A stretch of 64,000 nucleotides of DNA from positions 344,001 through 408,000 of the forward strand of contig JADJLQ010000001.1 in the NCBI GenBank assembly GCA_016709995.1, in the 5' to 3' direction. Position 1 is the first letter of the stretch. Every line of letters starts with the position of its first letter. This document shows, piece by piece, positions 8,976-17,455 of this stretch. Source of the stretch: Saprospiraceae bacterium (GTDB lineage: Bacteria > Bacteroidota > Bacteroidia > Chitinophagales > Saprospiraceae). A model generated the notes under the pieces. That model saw nothing but the letters and a program-made list of their open reading frames with translations, was not told the DNA's origin and ran no database searches. A program made the translations under genes and the position numbers.

Positions 8976-10284
8976 ACCTTGGATAGACAAAGTCTATAAG
9001 GAGCATCTACTTCAACCAGTAAGTTCTCTCAATATGGATCATTGGCTGCAGGCTGAATCCATGATCACAGCTCAGGAAAAAAAGGATCAAAGACGGCGAT
9101 GGTTGTGGATCCTGTTCTTCGGCACTATCGTAGGTGGGATGATAGCCTATGGACTATTAGCTCTGTCATCAAAATCTGCCCCACTTCCTGTCGCACCTCC
9201 CACCCAGCTGATTGAAAACAATGAACCCATGGCACAAAAAGATATGGAGCCAATACGGGAATCAGGTAGTGTTGCTCTCACAATCCCACCATCTTTGGAG
9301 GCAATTGAACTCAGGAAAGGCCAACCTGATCACTTTGTGTCTTCAACTCAAAAGTCATCCGGTCAGACGAAGTCGGCTTTAGGAAAAAATAGTAAATCAG
9401 TAGTGCTTATTAATCCAGATGATTATTCTAAAGCCACTAGGGAGCCTTCCCCTACTAACGATCTTTCAAAAAAGGATCCTCTCCTGGTTGGCCAGTTTTT
9501 GAACACAGTCAATGATGAAATTATAGTCAATCAAGTGCATCGCCAGGCGGTCGCTGAGGTTCAAGAATTGGATGTAAAGTTCAAAATGTTATCCTATGAC
9601 AGAGGGGTTCATGGTAGTAGTCTGACCCAGGGACCGATTAAAGTAACCAGGGATACATGGAAAGAGTCAGGGATACGCATGTCAATGGCATCGCAGGCAG
9701 TAAATGGTGTCAGTCGTGCCGGGATCGGACAGTTGGGCATCGATTGGTATCGGTTAAAAGGTATTTCTAAAAAAATATTTTATGGCGTGGGCCTTGGATA
9801 CAGCTCTTCTTTTAATAACAATCACTATGCGCAGGTGATTACCGCATATCAGTTTCAAAGTTTTGGAGGTACATCTGAAAATTATGGAATCAAACCCCAA
9901 TGGTTACAATTGCTACACGGACAAATTAATCTCGGCATTCAAAATGACCGCCATCGGTTAGTCGCAGGATTAAAACCACAATATTTAATAGGTGCCAGAG
10001 GCAAGGTGGATCAAATCCAATTCACTGACAATCCACCTGTAAAAGATCTCGCAAGCGCTAAAGTATCCAGTCTCAATACAGGTTGGTTACAAAATGACTT
10101 TTTGAATACTTTCAGCCTAACTACCGTCATAGCTTATGATTATAAAATAATGAGGCAGATCGGTATAGGACTCCAGGCAGAGCATACCGTACGTTCTGCA
10201 TACAAACCATTGGAAAATAATATCCACCAGCCGGGTCTGGCCTCCTGGAATATCGGATTTAGATTTTCCTATATTTTAAATTAA
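8965..10284 (+). CDS. One-TM protein with beta-barrel-like C-terminus (possible anti-sigma partner)
   Basis: A 439-residue protein with an unusual layout: a soluble charged N-terminus (1-45, KNEPWIDKVYKEHLLQPV), a transmembrane helix (about 46-68, RRRWLWILFFGTIVGGMIAY) preceded by three Arg, a long Ser/Pro/Lys linker (about 70-215), and a C-terminal part (about 230-439) of alternating beta strands ending SWNIGFRFSYILN, which is typical of outer-membrane barrels. It overlaps the ECF sigma gene, which suggests that the cytoplasmic N-terminus could bind the sigma factor. I recognise no named family. The trans-envelope topology is inferred from sequence and could be wrong if the strands form a periplasmic beta domain. 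Confidence 0.7.
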   Translation: MKNEPWIDKVYKEHLLQPVSSLNMDHWLQAESMITAQEKKDQRRRWLWILFFGTIVGGMIAYGLLALSSKSAPLPVAPPTQLIENNEPMAQKDMEPIRESGSVALTIPPSLEAIELRKGQPDHFVSSTQKSSGQTKSALGKNSKSVVLINPDDYSKATREPSPTNDLSKKDPLLVGQFLNTVNDEIIVNQVHRQAVAEVQELDVKFKMLSYDRGVHGSSLTQGPIKVTRDTWKESGIRMSMASQAVNGVSRAGIGQLGIDWYRLKGISKKIFYGVGLGYSSSFNNNHYAQVITAYQFQSFGGTSENYGIKPQWLQLLHGQINLGIQNDRHRLVAGLKPQYLIGARGKVDQIQFTDNPPVKDLASAKVSSLNTGWLQNDFLNTFSLTTVIAYDYKIMRQIGIGLQAEHTVRSAYKPLENNIHQPGLASWNIGFRFSYILN

Positions 10285-10288
10285 GTGT

Positions 10289-11380
10289 ATGAAAAAATAT
10301 TTATTCATTGTATCGATACTGCTTTGCACTACCTGCACCAAAATAGAGCTGCCTATGATCGTCGGGGAGCAACCTATATTTGAAGTAAAAGGCACCCTCG
10401 GTGGGAGAGCAATAAAGCTGGCTGCAGGTGTGGATGATCAGATATTATATACAGATTTTAATCATGATCGACTACAGATACTCACCCTGATAGGCCAACT
10501 CAGAAATAAGAATTGCCAGTCGGATTGTCCCAATTCACTCTTGATGAGGCTCCGGCAAAATGCACGTACCAACAGTGCGATTTCTTTGGTTGGTCGGAAA
10601 TCATTTTTCCAGGTTCAGAATGACAGTATAATGGTCAAAACAAATAACCAATCTACTCAGCCAGCTACTACAGGTGGAAATCTGAAATATAATTGGACAC
10701 TGAATGACAAAGCTTATTCTAACAGTGAGTCCATAGCATTTGCACTGAACCCCTTCAAACTTTCGACCGTATGCCTTGAGGTCACCAACCAGGAGGGTAG
10801 TGTATCCAACCAATGTCAGACGATAGATTTGAATCTTATTGATACATTTCCCGGGCTTAAAGTGTCCTTATTGCCTGTACAAGGGACGGATAAAACCTGG
10901 TCACTCAAAGCAATAGTATCTGGTAAAGGCCCTTTTAAATATAATTGGGACAATAAAGTAGCCGATCAGTCTTCTATAGACCTGGAACCTAAAAATGATG
11001 CAAAGCATTGCCTGAAAGTCACTGATCCGTCAGGCAACGTTGCAACTGCCTGCGTCGAGTGGTCCCCTGCAGGCAGATTGAAATGCAGAGCGGAGTTCGA
11101 TATTGGTATTGAAACAGCCAGGTTACAATCCTGGACTCAGTATAATAGTGCCGAATTTATATACATCGACGAAAGAGGAGTGGTTTGGAGCTCAGCCAGT
11201 GCAGAACAAAGATCTGCCTCCGTGTTTGAGATCACAGAAGACAAGCCGTTTGAACCGAATGACAAAAAACAAAATACAAGGAAATTAAAATTCAACCTCG
11301 CGGCAATACTCTATAATAAAAATAAAGAGTCGCAGCCTATCAAATTAGAAGGATATATGGCGGTGGCTGTTCCTCAATAA
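10289..11380 (+). CDS. Lipoprotein with Ig/PKD-like Cys-pair domains
   Basis: A 363-residue lipoprotein with signal and lipobox in LLCTTC (Cys 16). Two modules, about residues 115-175 and 190-255, have the same pattern as the repeats in the protein at 6301: a GPFKYNWDN-like core and a closing Cys pair (CLKVTDPSGNVATAC, CLEVTNQEGSVSNQC). It starts 4 bases after the one-TM gene, so sigma factor, one-TM protein and lipoprotein form one operon, and the shared domain links them to the secreted repeat protein upstream. The C-terminal 110 residues are unassigned. Likely faces the periplasm or the cell surface. Confidence 0.72.
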   Translation: MKKYLFIVSILLCTTCTKIELPMIVGEQPIFEVKGTLGGRAIKLAAGVDDQILYTDFNHDRLQILTLIGQLRNKNCQSDCPNSLLMRLRQNARTNSAISLVGRKSFFQVQNDSIMVKTNNQSTQPATTGGNLKYNWTLNDKAYSNSESIAFALNPFKLSTVCLEVTNQEGSVSNQCQTIDLNLIDTFPGLKVSLLPVQGTDKTWSLKAIVSGKGPFKYNWDNKVADQSSIDLEPKNDAKHCLKVTDPSGNVATACVEWSPAGRLKCRAEFDIGIETARLQSWTQYNSAEFIYIDERGVVWSSASAEQRSASVFEITEDKPFEPNDKKQNTRKLKFNLAAILYNKNKESQPIKLEGYMAVAVPQ

Positions 11381-11386
11381 GTATGA

Positions 11387-12196
11387 TCACTGATGGATCA
11401 TCGACATCAGTAGTTCCGGCTCATTGGTGGTGATATAGTTAAAGCCGGCATCTTTAAAATATTGAAGGTCTTCCCGGTTATTTACAGTCCATACATTGAG
11501 TATCAATTGAAGCTTTTTGGCCTGGAGTATCCAGTCAGGATGTAGTCTGAATTTAGTATGATTGTAGTCTAATCCTGAAATATGAAGTGCCTTGATTTGA
11601 TCAGGAGCAAGATCTCCATTGAGGTATTGAGTGATTACATTTTTGTCTAAAGCGACCAGGGCCACAAGCATGTCCAGGTCAAAGCTGATAAAAGATACTT
11701 TGTGTTCCATATGGAGTTTTTTGACCAGTTCGTAAGTTTTTTTGACTATATATTCAGCCCTGGCTTTTCCTTTTGCGGTAGGTTTGAGCTCGATGACTAA
11801 TTGGGTGCCGGCATTGGCAGACCTTCCGGCTTCCAGATATTGTCGGAGAGTAGGTAAGGACTCCCCGTTAGACAGTGGATATTGCACCAGATCCTGGTAG
11901 GTATGATCCTCAATGACTAAACTGTGATGTTGAGGATCGTGGTTGATGACGAGGCTGTCATCGGCAGTCATGTGTACATCAAACTCTGAACCAGTACAGT
12001 TCAATTTAATAGCCTGGCGAAGAGAGGCGATAGAGTTTTCCGGCAATTGAAGATTTTTCCATGCACCGCGGTGTGCCACTACGATGTTTTTGTGTTGGTT
12101 GAATATTGTAGGCTTTTGTTTCATTTTATTGTGACAGGCACAAATAAACAGGATGGTGATGATAAACACGAAAAGATATTGGTTATACTGTTTCAT
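11387..12196 (-). CDS. Glycerophosphodiester phosphodiesterase lipoprotein
   Basis: GDPD-family enzyme hydrolysing glycerophosphodiesters to glycerol-3-phosphate and an alcohol. Diagnostic motifs are IVVAHRGAWKNLQLPENS (catalytic His, Arg and Glu), GSEFDVHMTADDSLVINHD (metal-binding Glu/Asp and the second catalytic His), LVIELKP, and the C-terminal WTVNNREDLQYFKDAGFNYI. The N-terminus is a lipoprotein signal ending FICACHN, so the enzyme is periplasmic and lipid anchored. 269 residues is normal. The gene converges on the lipoprotein at 10289 with 6 bases between stops. Confidence 0.93.
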   Translation of the reverse strand: MKQYNQYLFVFIITILFICACHNKMKQKPTIFNQHKNIVVAHRGAWKNLQLPENSIASLRQAIKLNCTGSEFDVHMTADDSLVINHDPQHHSLVIEDHTYQDLVQYPLSNGESLPTLRQYLEAGRSANAGTQLVIELKPTAKGKARAEYIVKKTYELVKKLHMEHKVSFISFDLDMLVALVALDKNVITQYLNGDLAPDQIKALHISGLDYNHTKFRLHPDWILQAKKLQLILNVWTVNNREDLQYFKDAGFNYITTNEPELLMSMIHQ

Positions 12197-12490
12197 AATC
12201 TTCGATCGCTAGTTTAAAGATATATGTCTTTCAATCAATTTTGTAGATGCCTTTGAATTTTATGTCCTGATAGGTCAAACTAAAGTCACTAATACTATCC
12301 CCATCTTGTGGGAGTCATTGTGGTGGGAAATGATGAGCGTAGCAATATACTACTAAAAGTGCTGTTGCCAGAAGAGGTAATATAATAACTTTACGGTCGA
12401 CCGGAAGATAAATATAAATCGTTGCTTAACCGTAATTATGCATTTGAATGCAATGATTACCTCCTTCGGATCCTGAGGATTAATGTCGGG

Positions 12491-12515
12491 ATGCTGACAA
12501 AATCGTCAGTCAGCA
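12491..12515. repeat. Short CTGAC...GTCAG hairpin motif
   Basis: ATGCTGAC, then a 10-base spacer that includes TCGTCA, then GTCAGCAT. The left part matches ATGCTGACAGAATCGTCAGT at 28239 in 18 of 20 positions and is close to the copy at 27760. The motif therefore recurs in two unrelated intergenic zones. Confidence 0.5.
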
Positions 12516-12616
12516 TGATGAAATTATTTTCCTATTGGGAAAATAAATTTATCAATGTTGAACTCCCTATTATCCTATCGGCATCCTTACCGCAAGCGTC
12601 AGTGACCCGACTTGAG

Positions 12617-12737
12617 AAAAATGCCCGCCGGACTCTTTAATTAATAATAAAAAGTCGGGCAGGCATCTAAAAAGTGTTTCTATTGCATTGCGTTTGAACT
12701 GCCTGCCCGACTTTCTGTTTGTCAGGCGGGCATTTTT
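12617..12737. repeat. Nested double inverted repeat
   Basis: Outer arms are AAAAATGCCCGCC (12617-12629) and its exact reverse complement (12725-12737). Inner arms are AAAGTCGGGCAGGCA (12651-12665) and its exact reverse complement (12700-12714). Both pairs are perfect and concentric, so the segment can fold as one long branched or interrupted hairpin. No transposase or ORF is inside. The layout resembles a MITE or REP-type element. Confidence 0.75.
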
Positions 12738-12761
12738 CCAAGGGTCGGCTCCTACGAGTGA

Positions 12762-12826
12762 CTGATGATTCTATCAGTATCACGATATTTATCGTCGTGA
12801 TCTGATACGACAATAGGAATCATCAG
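12762..12826. repeat. Long interrupted hairpin
   Basis: CTGATGATTC (12762-12771) pairs exactly with 12817-12826, TATCAG (12772-12777) with CTGATA (12802-12807), and ATCACGA (12779-12785) with TCGTGAT (12795-12801). That is 23 base pairs in 65 nt with one one-base bulge and one internal loop. It lies 24 bases from the nested inverted repeat. Confidence 0.7.
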
Positions 12827-12990
12827 ACCCTTTGGGCAATCTATGCCAAATGCTTGGATTAGGGCTAAATTAAATATGATTATTATACAAAAATTTTCAG
12901 AAATCTTTAAATCGATGAATAACAAAAAAGAGGAATCTTGCTACTATCCACCTGATAAAATCATTCTTCCTTAATATTTATTCAGTTGTT

Positions 12991-15147
12991 TTAATTAATA
13001 ACCATTTTCTTGATTCCAATCCCTTGTTTGGTCCGGATTTGAATAAAATAAATCCCTGGTGGATGGGCGGTGTGGATGCTGATTGATTTCTCGCCTTTTG
13101 CATAAGTAAAATCCGACATTAATCTTCCTATATTATCAAAGATGGCTACTCCTCTGATATCTGTTTTTAAACCATTCAATTGAAGCGTAAAATTACCCTG
13201 GTTAGGATTTGGACTTATGGCGATCGCATTGCTTACACTATGATCGATGTCATGAATACCCAATACGACAGGTAGTTCGGATAATGCATTGGAATAAACT
13301 GCATTATTATCTGTGCTTACAAATACCCGGGTGGTAACAAATGTGATTGCATGGACATTGGTATAACTAGGTAAGTTGAATTGATTACCACCAGCTATCC
13401 ATGTTTTACCATTATCTGCCGTTGCCAATAATCCTCCTTTATAACTTGCAAAAATATAGTTAGCATAATAACCCATTTCCTGAATTCTATTTCCATCCAA
13501 TCCCATCAAGGTAGTATGTGAAATGGAGACTGGTGCGGTTTGTTGCCAATTGATCGGCGAAACATCTGAAACAAATACCCCTGATCCATCTGTGCCTGCA
13601 AATATTTTGGTAGCACTAGCCACTAAAGAAGTGACATTCAAATTAGCTAATCCAGGATTAGTCGAAGCCCAATTGCTTTCTTGGTTTGTGGTCACAAAAA
13701 CACCTTGCCCAAATGTGCCTAAATAAATAGCATTACCATAAAATGCCATAGAGGTAATTGTGGTCCTGGATGGTAGACCGGATTGCAGACTAGACCATCC
13801 TGAGCCTGCATTCACAAATAAACTGTCACTGGAGGTCAGTGCATATAAAGTAGTACTTGTAGTTGAGGCAAACAGTTTTTTAATATTGAGGCTTGGAAGA
13901 CCTGTATTGTAGGGAGTCCATGTCCTGCCTGTATCTGCACTCGAAAAGACACCTTCTTTTTTAGTCCCGGCAAATAAAGTAGTTCCTACAAATTTTAAAT
14001 AAGTCACATTTAAACTATCCGTCAATCCAACATTGGCTCTCTGATAGCTGGACGCCAGGTCCCGGCTTGCATAAACACCGTTATCAGTTGCAACTACGAC
14101 CACCGTAATGCCGCTAGTTTCCATAGCATAGGTTTCACGATTATTAAAATTTGTATTCATTTCTTTCCACGATATCATATTATCGGCTGATTTAAATACA
14201 CCATCTTTAAGAGTACCAGCTACAAGGTTGGATCTAAATGGTATGATTACGGTTGATTGATTAGTTGGTAATCCTGAATTGACACTTTCCCATCTAATCA
14301 AACTTGCAATCGTATTAAACACGCCATTATCTGTAGCTATATACCATGAATTTCCATTATTTGAAATGGATCTTACATTTAGTATCGAAGGCAGACCCGA
14401 GTTTGATAATATATAGACAGGATTATTCGTCGTACTTACAGCGGATGAAATATAAATGCCATTTTTATTTATCACTGCAAGTTCGTCAGTGCTGGCGTTG
14501 TATGATAAGGATTGGGTACTATCAATCCCCGCTGTATTCAGGTCATTGAAAGAGCTCCAATTAATTCCCTGGTCAGTTGAAACAAAAACCCCTCCCTTAA
14601 GTGTGGACAATAGAATTCTATTTCCAGCTTTGATCAAAGAGGTCACCGTTTGATTATTCAAATCCGCATGATTGATTGGAATCCAGTTACTACCTTTATT
14701 GATTGTTTTAAAAAGTCCTCCTCCATCGGTGCCTGCGAGTAATGTAATGGAATCCAGGGCAATAAGGGACTTTATCTTCAAATTGCTCAAACCTGAATTG
14801 ATTTTATTCCAATAACGATCTGTCCCAACAAACCCATTGAATATATATATACCGCTGTCAAGTGTGGCGGCAAACAAATACGAACCGGAATGAGCCAAAG
14901 CCGATATTTTACCGCTTTTTAAACCCACCGGAATGGGAGTCCAGGCTACCAAACTTGAATTTGTACTTCGGTAAACACCTCCATTAAATGTACCGATATA
15001 AACTAATGAATCATATGCTAACCCACAACTGACGGAACCACCATATGGACCCTTTGATCCAAAATGTGCAAATGCCGAAAAGCCAGTTAGTGTAAAAAAT
15101 ACTATTAAAGCTATATGAGGAATAAATTTGATTTTGTTTGATTTCAT
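12991..15147 (-). CDS. T9SS-secreted beta-propeller (BNR/Ycf48-like) protein
   Basis: A 718-residue exported protein: signal peptide (1-27, ending GFSAFAHFG), then many propeller-like units with the pattern ...LFAGT..GGVF.S.D.G.TW....GL (for example VYIGTFNGGVYRST, LLAGTDGGGLFKTI, LFAGTKKEGVFSSADTGRTW, IFAGTDGSGVFVSD). This is the sortilin/BNR/Ycf48-like repeat used in secreted two-propeller proteins. The last 75 residues (ISPNPNQGNFTLQL to GIKKMVIN) are a T9SS type A sorting domain. It lies 44 bases downstream of the cytochrome-like and MbnP genes and may belong to their transcript. Ligand unknown. Confidence 0.85.
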   Translation of the reverse strand: MKSNKIKFIPHIALIVFFTLTGFSAFAHFGSKGPYGGSVSCGLAYDSLVYIGTFNGGVYRSTNSSLVAWTPIPVGLKSGKISALAHSGSYLFAATLDSGIYIFNGFVGTDRYWNKINSGLSNLKIKSLIALDSITLLAGTDGGGLFKTINKGSNWIPINHADLNNQTVTSLIKAGNRILLSTLKGGVFVSTDQGINWSSFNDLNTAGIDSTQSLSYNASTDELAVINKNGIYISSAVSTTNNPVYILSNSGLPSILNVRSISNNGNSWYIATDNGVFNTIASLIRWESVNSGLPTNQSTVIIPFRSNLVAGTLKDGVFKSADNMISWKEMNTNFNNRETYAMETSGITVVVVATDNGVYASRDLASSYQRANVGLTDSLNVTYLKFVGTTLFAGTKKEGVFSSADTGRTWTPYNTGLPSLNIKKLFASTTSTTLYALTSSDSLFVNAGSGWSSLQSGLPSRTTITSMAFYGNAIYLGTFGQGVFVTTNQESNWASTNPGLANLNVTSLVASATKIFAGTDGSGVFVSDVSPINWQQTAPVSISHTTLMGLDGNRIQEMGYYANYIFASYKGGLLATADNGKTWIAGGNQFNLPSYTNVHAITFVTTRVFVSTDNNAVYSNALSELPVVLGIHDIDHSVSNAIAISPNPNQGNFTLQLNGLKTDIRGVAIFDNIGRLMSDFTYAKGEKSISIHTAHPPGIYFIQIRTKQGIGIKKMVIN

Positions 15148-15191
15148 AATTTAACTAGTTGAGAGTAATATAAAATTTAAAATAATTCGTT

Positions 15192-15575
15192 TCAGTTATC
15201 CTTAGCCTTTTGAGTTATCCACTCGAGGACTAATTCTACAGTGCATACATCCAATCTGCCATCCGGTGGCATTGGATCTGATCTGGAGTTCATTGAAGCA
15301 TACAGTACACTGGACTTGGCATTAATTGTGTCTAAATAGCCTTTACCCACTCTGGATAATTGTGCATATGCAACGGAGGGCTCCAACTTAAGATTACCCG
15401 CGGGAGAGGAGCCAGAATGACATTCAATTGCAGTACAATGTTGGGCAAATATGGGAAGAATGTCCCGTTGAAATCCAACCTCAACCGGCGTATTATTACA
15501 GACAGGATCTTCACTTTTATATAAACAGGAAGACCCATAAAAAACTATGCCAATCAGAGTGATGATCAATCTCAC
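15192..15575 (-). CDS. Cytochrome c-like lipoprotein with CX4CH motif
   Basis: A 127-residue lipoprotein (lipobox YGSSC, Cys 17) with VGFQRDILPIFAQHCTAIEC at about 33-52 followed by His 53: a CX4CH site typical of the planctomycete-type cytochrome domains found in Bacteroidota. Met 102 in SDPMPPDG could be the sixth haem ligand. The start is GTG at 15575, overlapping the upstream TAG by one base (TAGTG), so translation is coupled to the MbnP gene. In other bacteria MbnP proteins pair with MbnH c-type cytochromes; this protein is much smaller than MbnH but occupies the same genomic position. Periplasmic electron transfer or redox maturation is inferred. Confidence 0.75.
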   Translation of the reverse strand: MRLIITLIGIVFYGSSCLYKSEDPVCNNTPVEVGFQRDILPIFAQHCTAIECHSGSSPAGNLKLEPSVAYAQLSRVGKGYLDTINAKSSVLYASMNSRSDPMPPDGRLDVCTVELVLEWITQKAKDN

Positions 15576-16321
15576 TATTCGTAAATAAACATTGAATGAA
15601 TATTATTTACAATTTTAGAGGCAAGAGCTGAACTATTTGAAGAAGGTGTAGTAATAGAGAGGTTATCAACCTGCCTTAAATCGACACCGTTAAACAATTT
15701 GTTATAATCGATAATAATATGTCCAAAAAGAATTTGACCTTCTTCTGCCACTAGCTCTTTTTCAGGCATTGTAATTTGAATATAATTTTTATTCGTACCG
15801 ATTTTATAGGCAAACGGCACAGGTGGTTTATTCAGCGTAGCAGATGTATCAATCTTTCCCTGCACATTCATATAGATATATCCATCCGGTTGAGCTGAAT
15901 TACTAAACCACATTTCAGGCCTGTTTAAGATGGAGGAATCTGATGAAGTCGACGGTATAAGCTTATCGGTCAGTCCATCAAGACCAACTTTAAATCGAAG
16001 TGATTTATATCTTTTGACAGGGACCTGACCTATTTCATAAGTAGCTTTTTCAAGTACTTTTATGATTTTTTTCCCGGAGAATGAAAACACTGATCCATCC
16101 AGTCCGACCAATTGTACATCCGTGATATATAATTGAGCCATGTTTAGTGAAATCGTTCGTCCCTCTAGCGTATGATAATTAATATTATAAAGGTCTACTT
16201 CTTCATTATCAATATAGGTATGCAAATGAAACATAAATGTCCCTGTCTTAGTCTCCTCAGTAGCATCTTTTGAACATGACCATATACTGGTTATAAGTGA
16301 GATGATAATTAAGTATTTCAT
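15575..16321 (-). CDS. MbnP-family lipoprotein
   Basis: A 248-residue lipoprotein (lipobox SIWSC, Cys 16) with the MbnP layout: TFMFHLHTYIDNEEVDLYN at the start, then LNMAQLYITDVQLVGLDGS (the fYlS..L motif), a LRFKVGLDG strand, and the late GYIYMNVQGK block. MbnP proteins are periplasmic copper-binding proteins in which an oxidised Trp helps bind Cu(I), first described beside methanobactin operons and widespread elsewhere. The FHLHT motif may supply metal ligands. It is translationally coupled to the CX4CH lipoprotein, matching the usual MbnP-MbnH pairing. No methanobactin peptide gene is visible nearby. Confidence 0.8.
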   Translation of the reverse strand: MKYLIIISLITSIWSCSKDATEETKTGTFMFHLHTYIDNEEVDLYNINYHTLEGRTISLNMAQLYITDVQLVGLDGSVFSFSGKKIIKVLEKATYEIGQVPVKRYKSLRFKVGLDGLTDKLIPSTSSDSSILNRPEMWFSNSAQPDGYIYMNVQGKIDTSATLNKPPVPFAYKIGTNKNYIQITMPEKELVAEEGQILFGHIIIDYNKLFNGVDLRQVDNLSITTPSSNSSALASKIVNNIHSMFIYE

Positions 16322-16583
16322 AAAGAGGATTTTTATAAATATTAGAATAAATTCAATGATAAAATATTAACCTGAAAAATTGTTAATATTGAACAAGAAC
16401 AGAATATGGCAAACTATTAGTAATTTATTATCTGTATGTACCCATTTTCCAGATATTAAACTAAACTTTGTAGTTGAACATTAACTGTAAATAATACTTT
16501 ATATCGAGTATGTGAGAATTAAGCCAGATAATTTATACCATCAGGCGTTGTATTTATATGCGAATACTTCAAAGTAAAAGCAT

Positions 16584-16982
16584 CTAACTAAATTTATTTA
16601 ACGGTCCCGATTGAGGTGGCCTGAAAATACTTTTTTCAAATGAAGTTTTGTATAAATTTTGGTGGCCATCTATCAAGTTTTGATTCATTTCAGCCACAAG
16701 ATTTATTACTTGGTGAGGATTCAATATTTGCAGACAGTAAGATATTTCATTTTGAATTTTCAGGACTTGAGGCATTTTTTTTTGTTGATTCTCTTCATTA
16801 GCTCTGATCTTAAGCATTAAAATGCATTTTCCATCGCAATGCAATTGGGGTTTATTCTTATTAATACACAGAACTTTGGCGATGTAATCCTGATTCATCT
16901 TGAACGATAGAATGATCCAGGTCTTGGTAAAATATTGCACCAGGATAATTATAACGAACAACAATGAAACTGTAATCCTCAC
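16584..16982 (-). CDS. Small Cys-rich membrane-anchored protein (metal-associated type)
   Basis: A 132-residue protein beginning at GTG 16982. One hydrophobic segment (about 4-22, TVSLLFVIIILVQYF) is followed by MNQDYIAKVLCINKNKP, then LHCDGKCILMLKI. The C-x9-C-x3-C spacing in this YIAK..C.NK.KP..HC.GKC block is a pattern I associate with small uncharacterised Bacteroidota proteins often found near copper or TonB-linked metal genes. It lies 260 bases upstream of the MbnP gene on the same strand. Metal handling is inferred from the Cys pattern and neighbours; no enzymatic domain is visible. Confidence 0.6.
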   Translation of the reverse strand: MRITVSLLFVIIILVQYFTKTWIILSFKMNQDYIAKVLCINKNKPQLHCDGKCILMLKIRANEENQQKKMPQVLKIQNEISYCLQILNPHQVINLVAEMNQNLIDGHQNLYKTSFEKSIFRPPQSGPLNKFS

Positions 16983-17455
16983 TTATGTTTTTTAATAGTT
17001 AACGTTAAAAAACTATGTCTAAGGTAATCGAAAATTATAAATTAAGAACTCATTAACAAATTGCGTTTTATTATATGGCAGATTAAAAATGAGTGGTATA
17101 ATATTCCAATAATCTGGACAAAGTTTATATAATATTCGTCATGATTTTTTTAGATTGGTATAGGGTATTTAGTTTTGAGAGTGAATTAAATTTTTGACCT
17201 TTATTGAGTAAATAGCATAGCTATAACTTATCTTAGATACCTAATAGATTGAAGGATAATTGTAATATATAATTAGTTATATATCAATATAGTATATATT
17301 TAATTGCTCTCTACATCCCCTAAGAGGAACATGAATGGTAATTCTCATAATCTTTTTAATTTTTTATGGCTGCACGAGTTTGGAGAAAGCAGCTTGGGAA
17401 GCAAGTAATTAACAAAATCTTCAAATTTCCATTTTAAACCAATTAGCTGTTGAGA
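16983..17455. other. AT-rich intergenic region, no gene seen
   Basis: About 470 bases, strongly AT-rich. The only structure I see is a small inverted repeat near the left end (TTTTTTAA ... TTAAAAAA around a GTTAAC core, about 16987-17011), which could affect the gene starting at 16982. No ORF or RNA gene is recognisable. Confidence 0.5.

Larger units (their letters stand above)
12197..12990. other. Gene-free hairpin-rich intergenic region
   Basis: About 790 bases between the GDPD start and the end of the T9SS propeller gene. I see no credible gene. The region carries an inverted repeat at 12491-12515, a nested double inverted repeat (12617-12737) and a long interrupted hairpin (12762-12826). 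It would also hold the GDPD promoter. Confidence 0.6.

Noticed and set aside
12422..12640. 72-codon open frame in the hairpin-rich intergenic region
   Set aside because: It runs through the inverted-repeat arms, has no recognisable motif, and its composition follows the repeats; no credible start context.
15575..16321. Methanobactin biosynthesis locus around the MbnP gene
   Set aside because: No MbnB/MbnC enzymes or precursor peptide are visible; MbnP proteins also occur widely without methanobactin.
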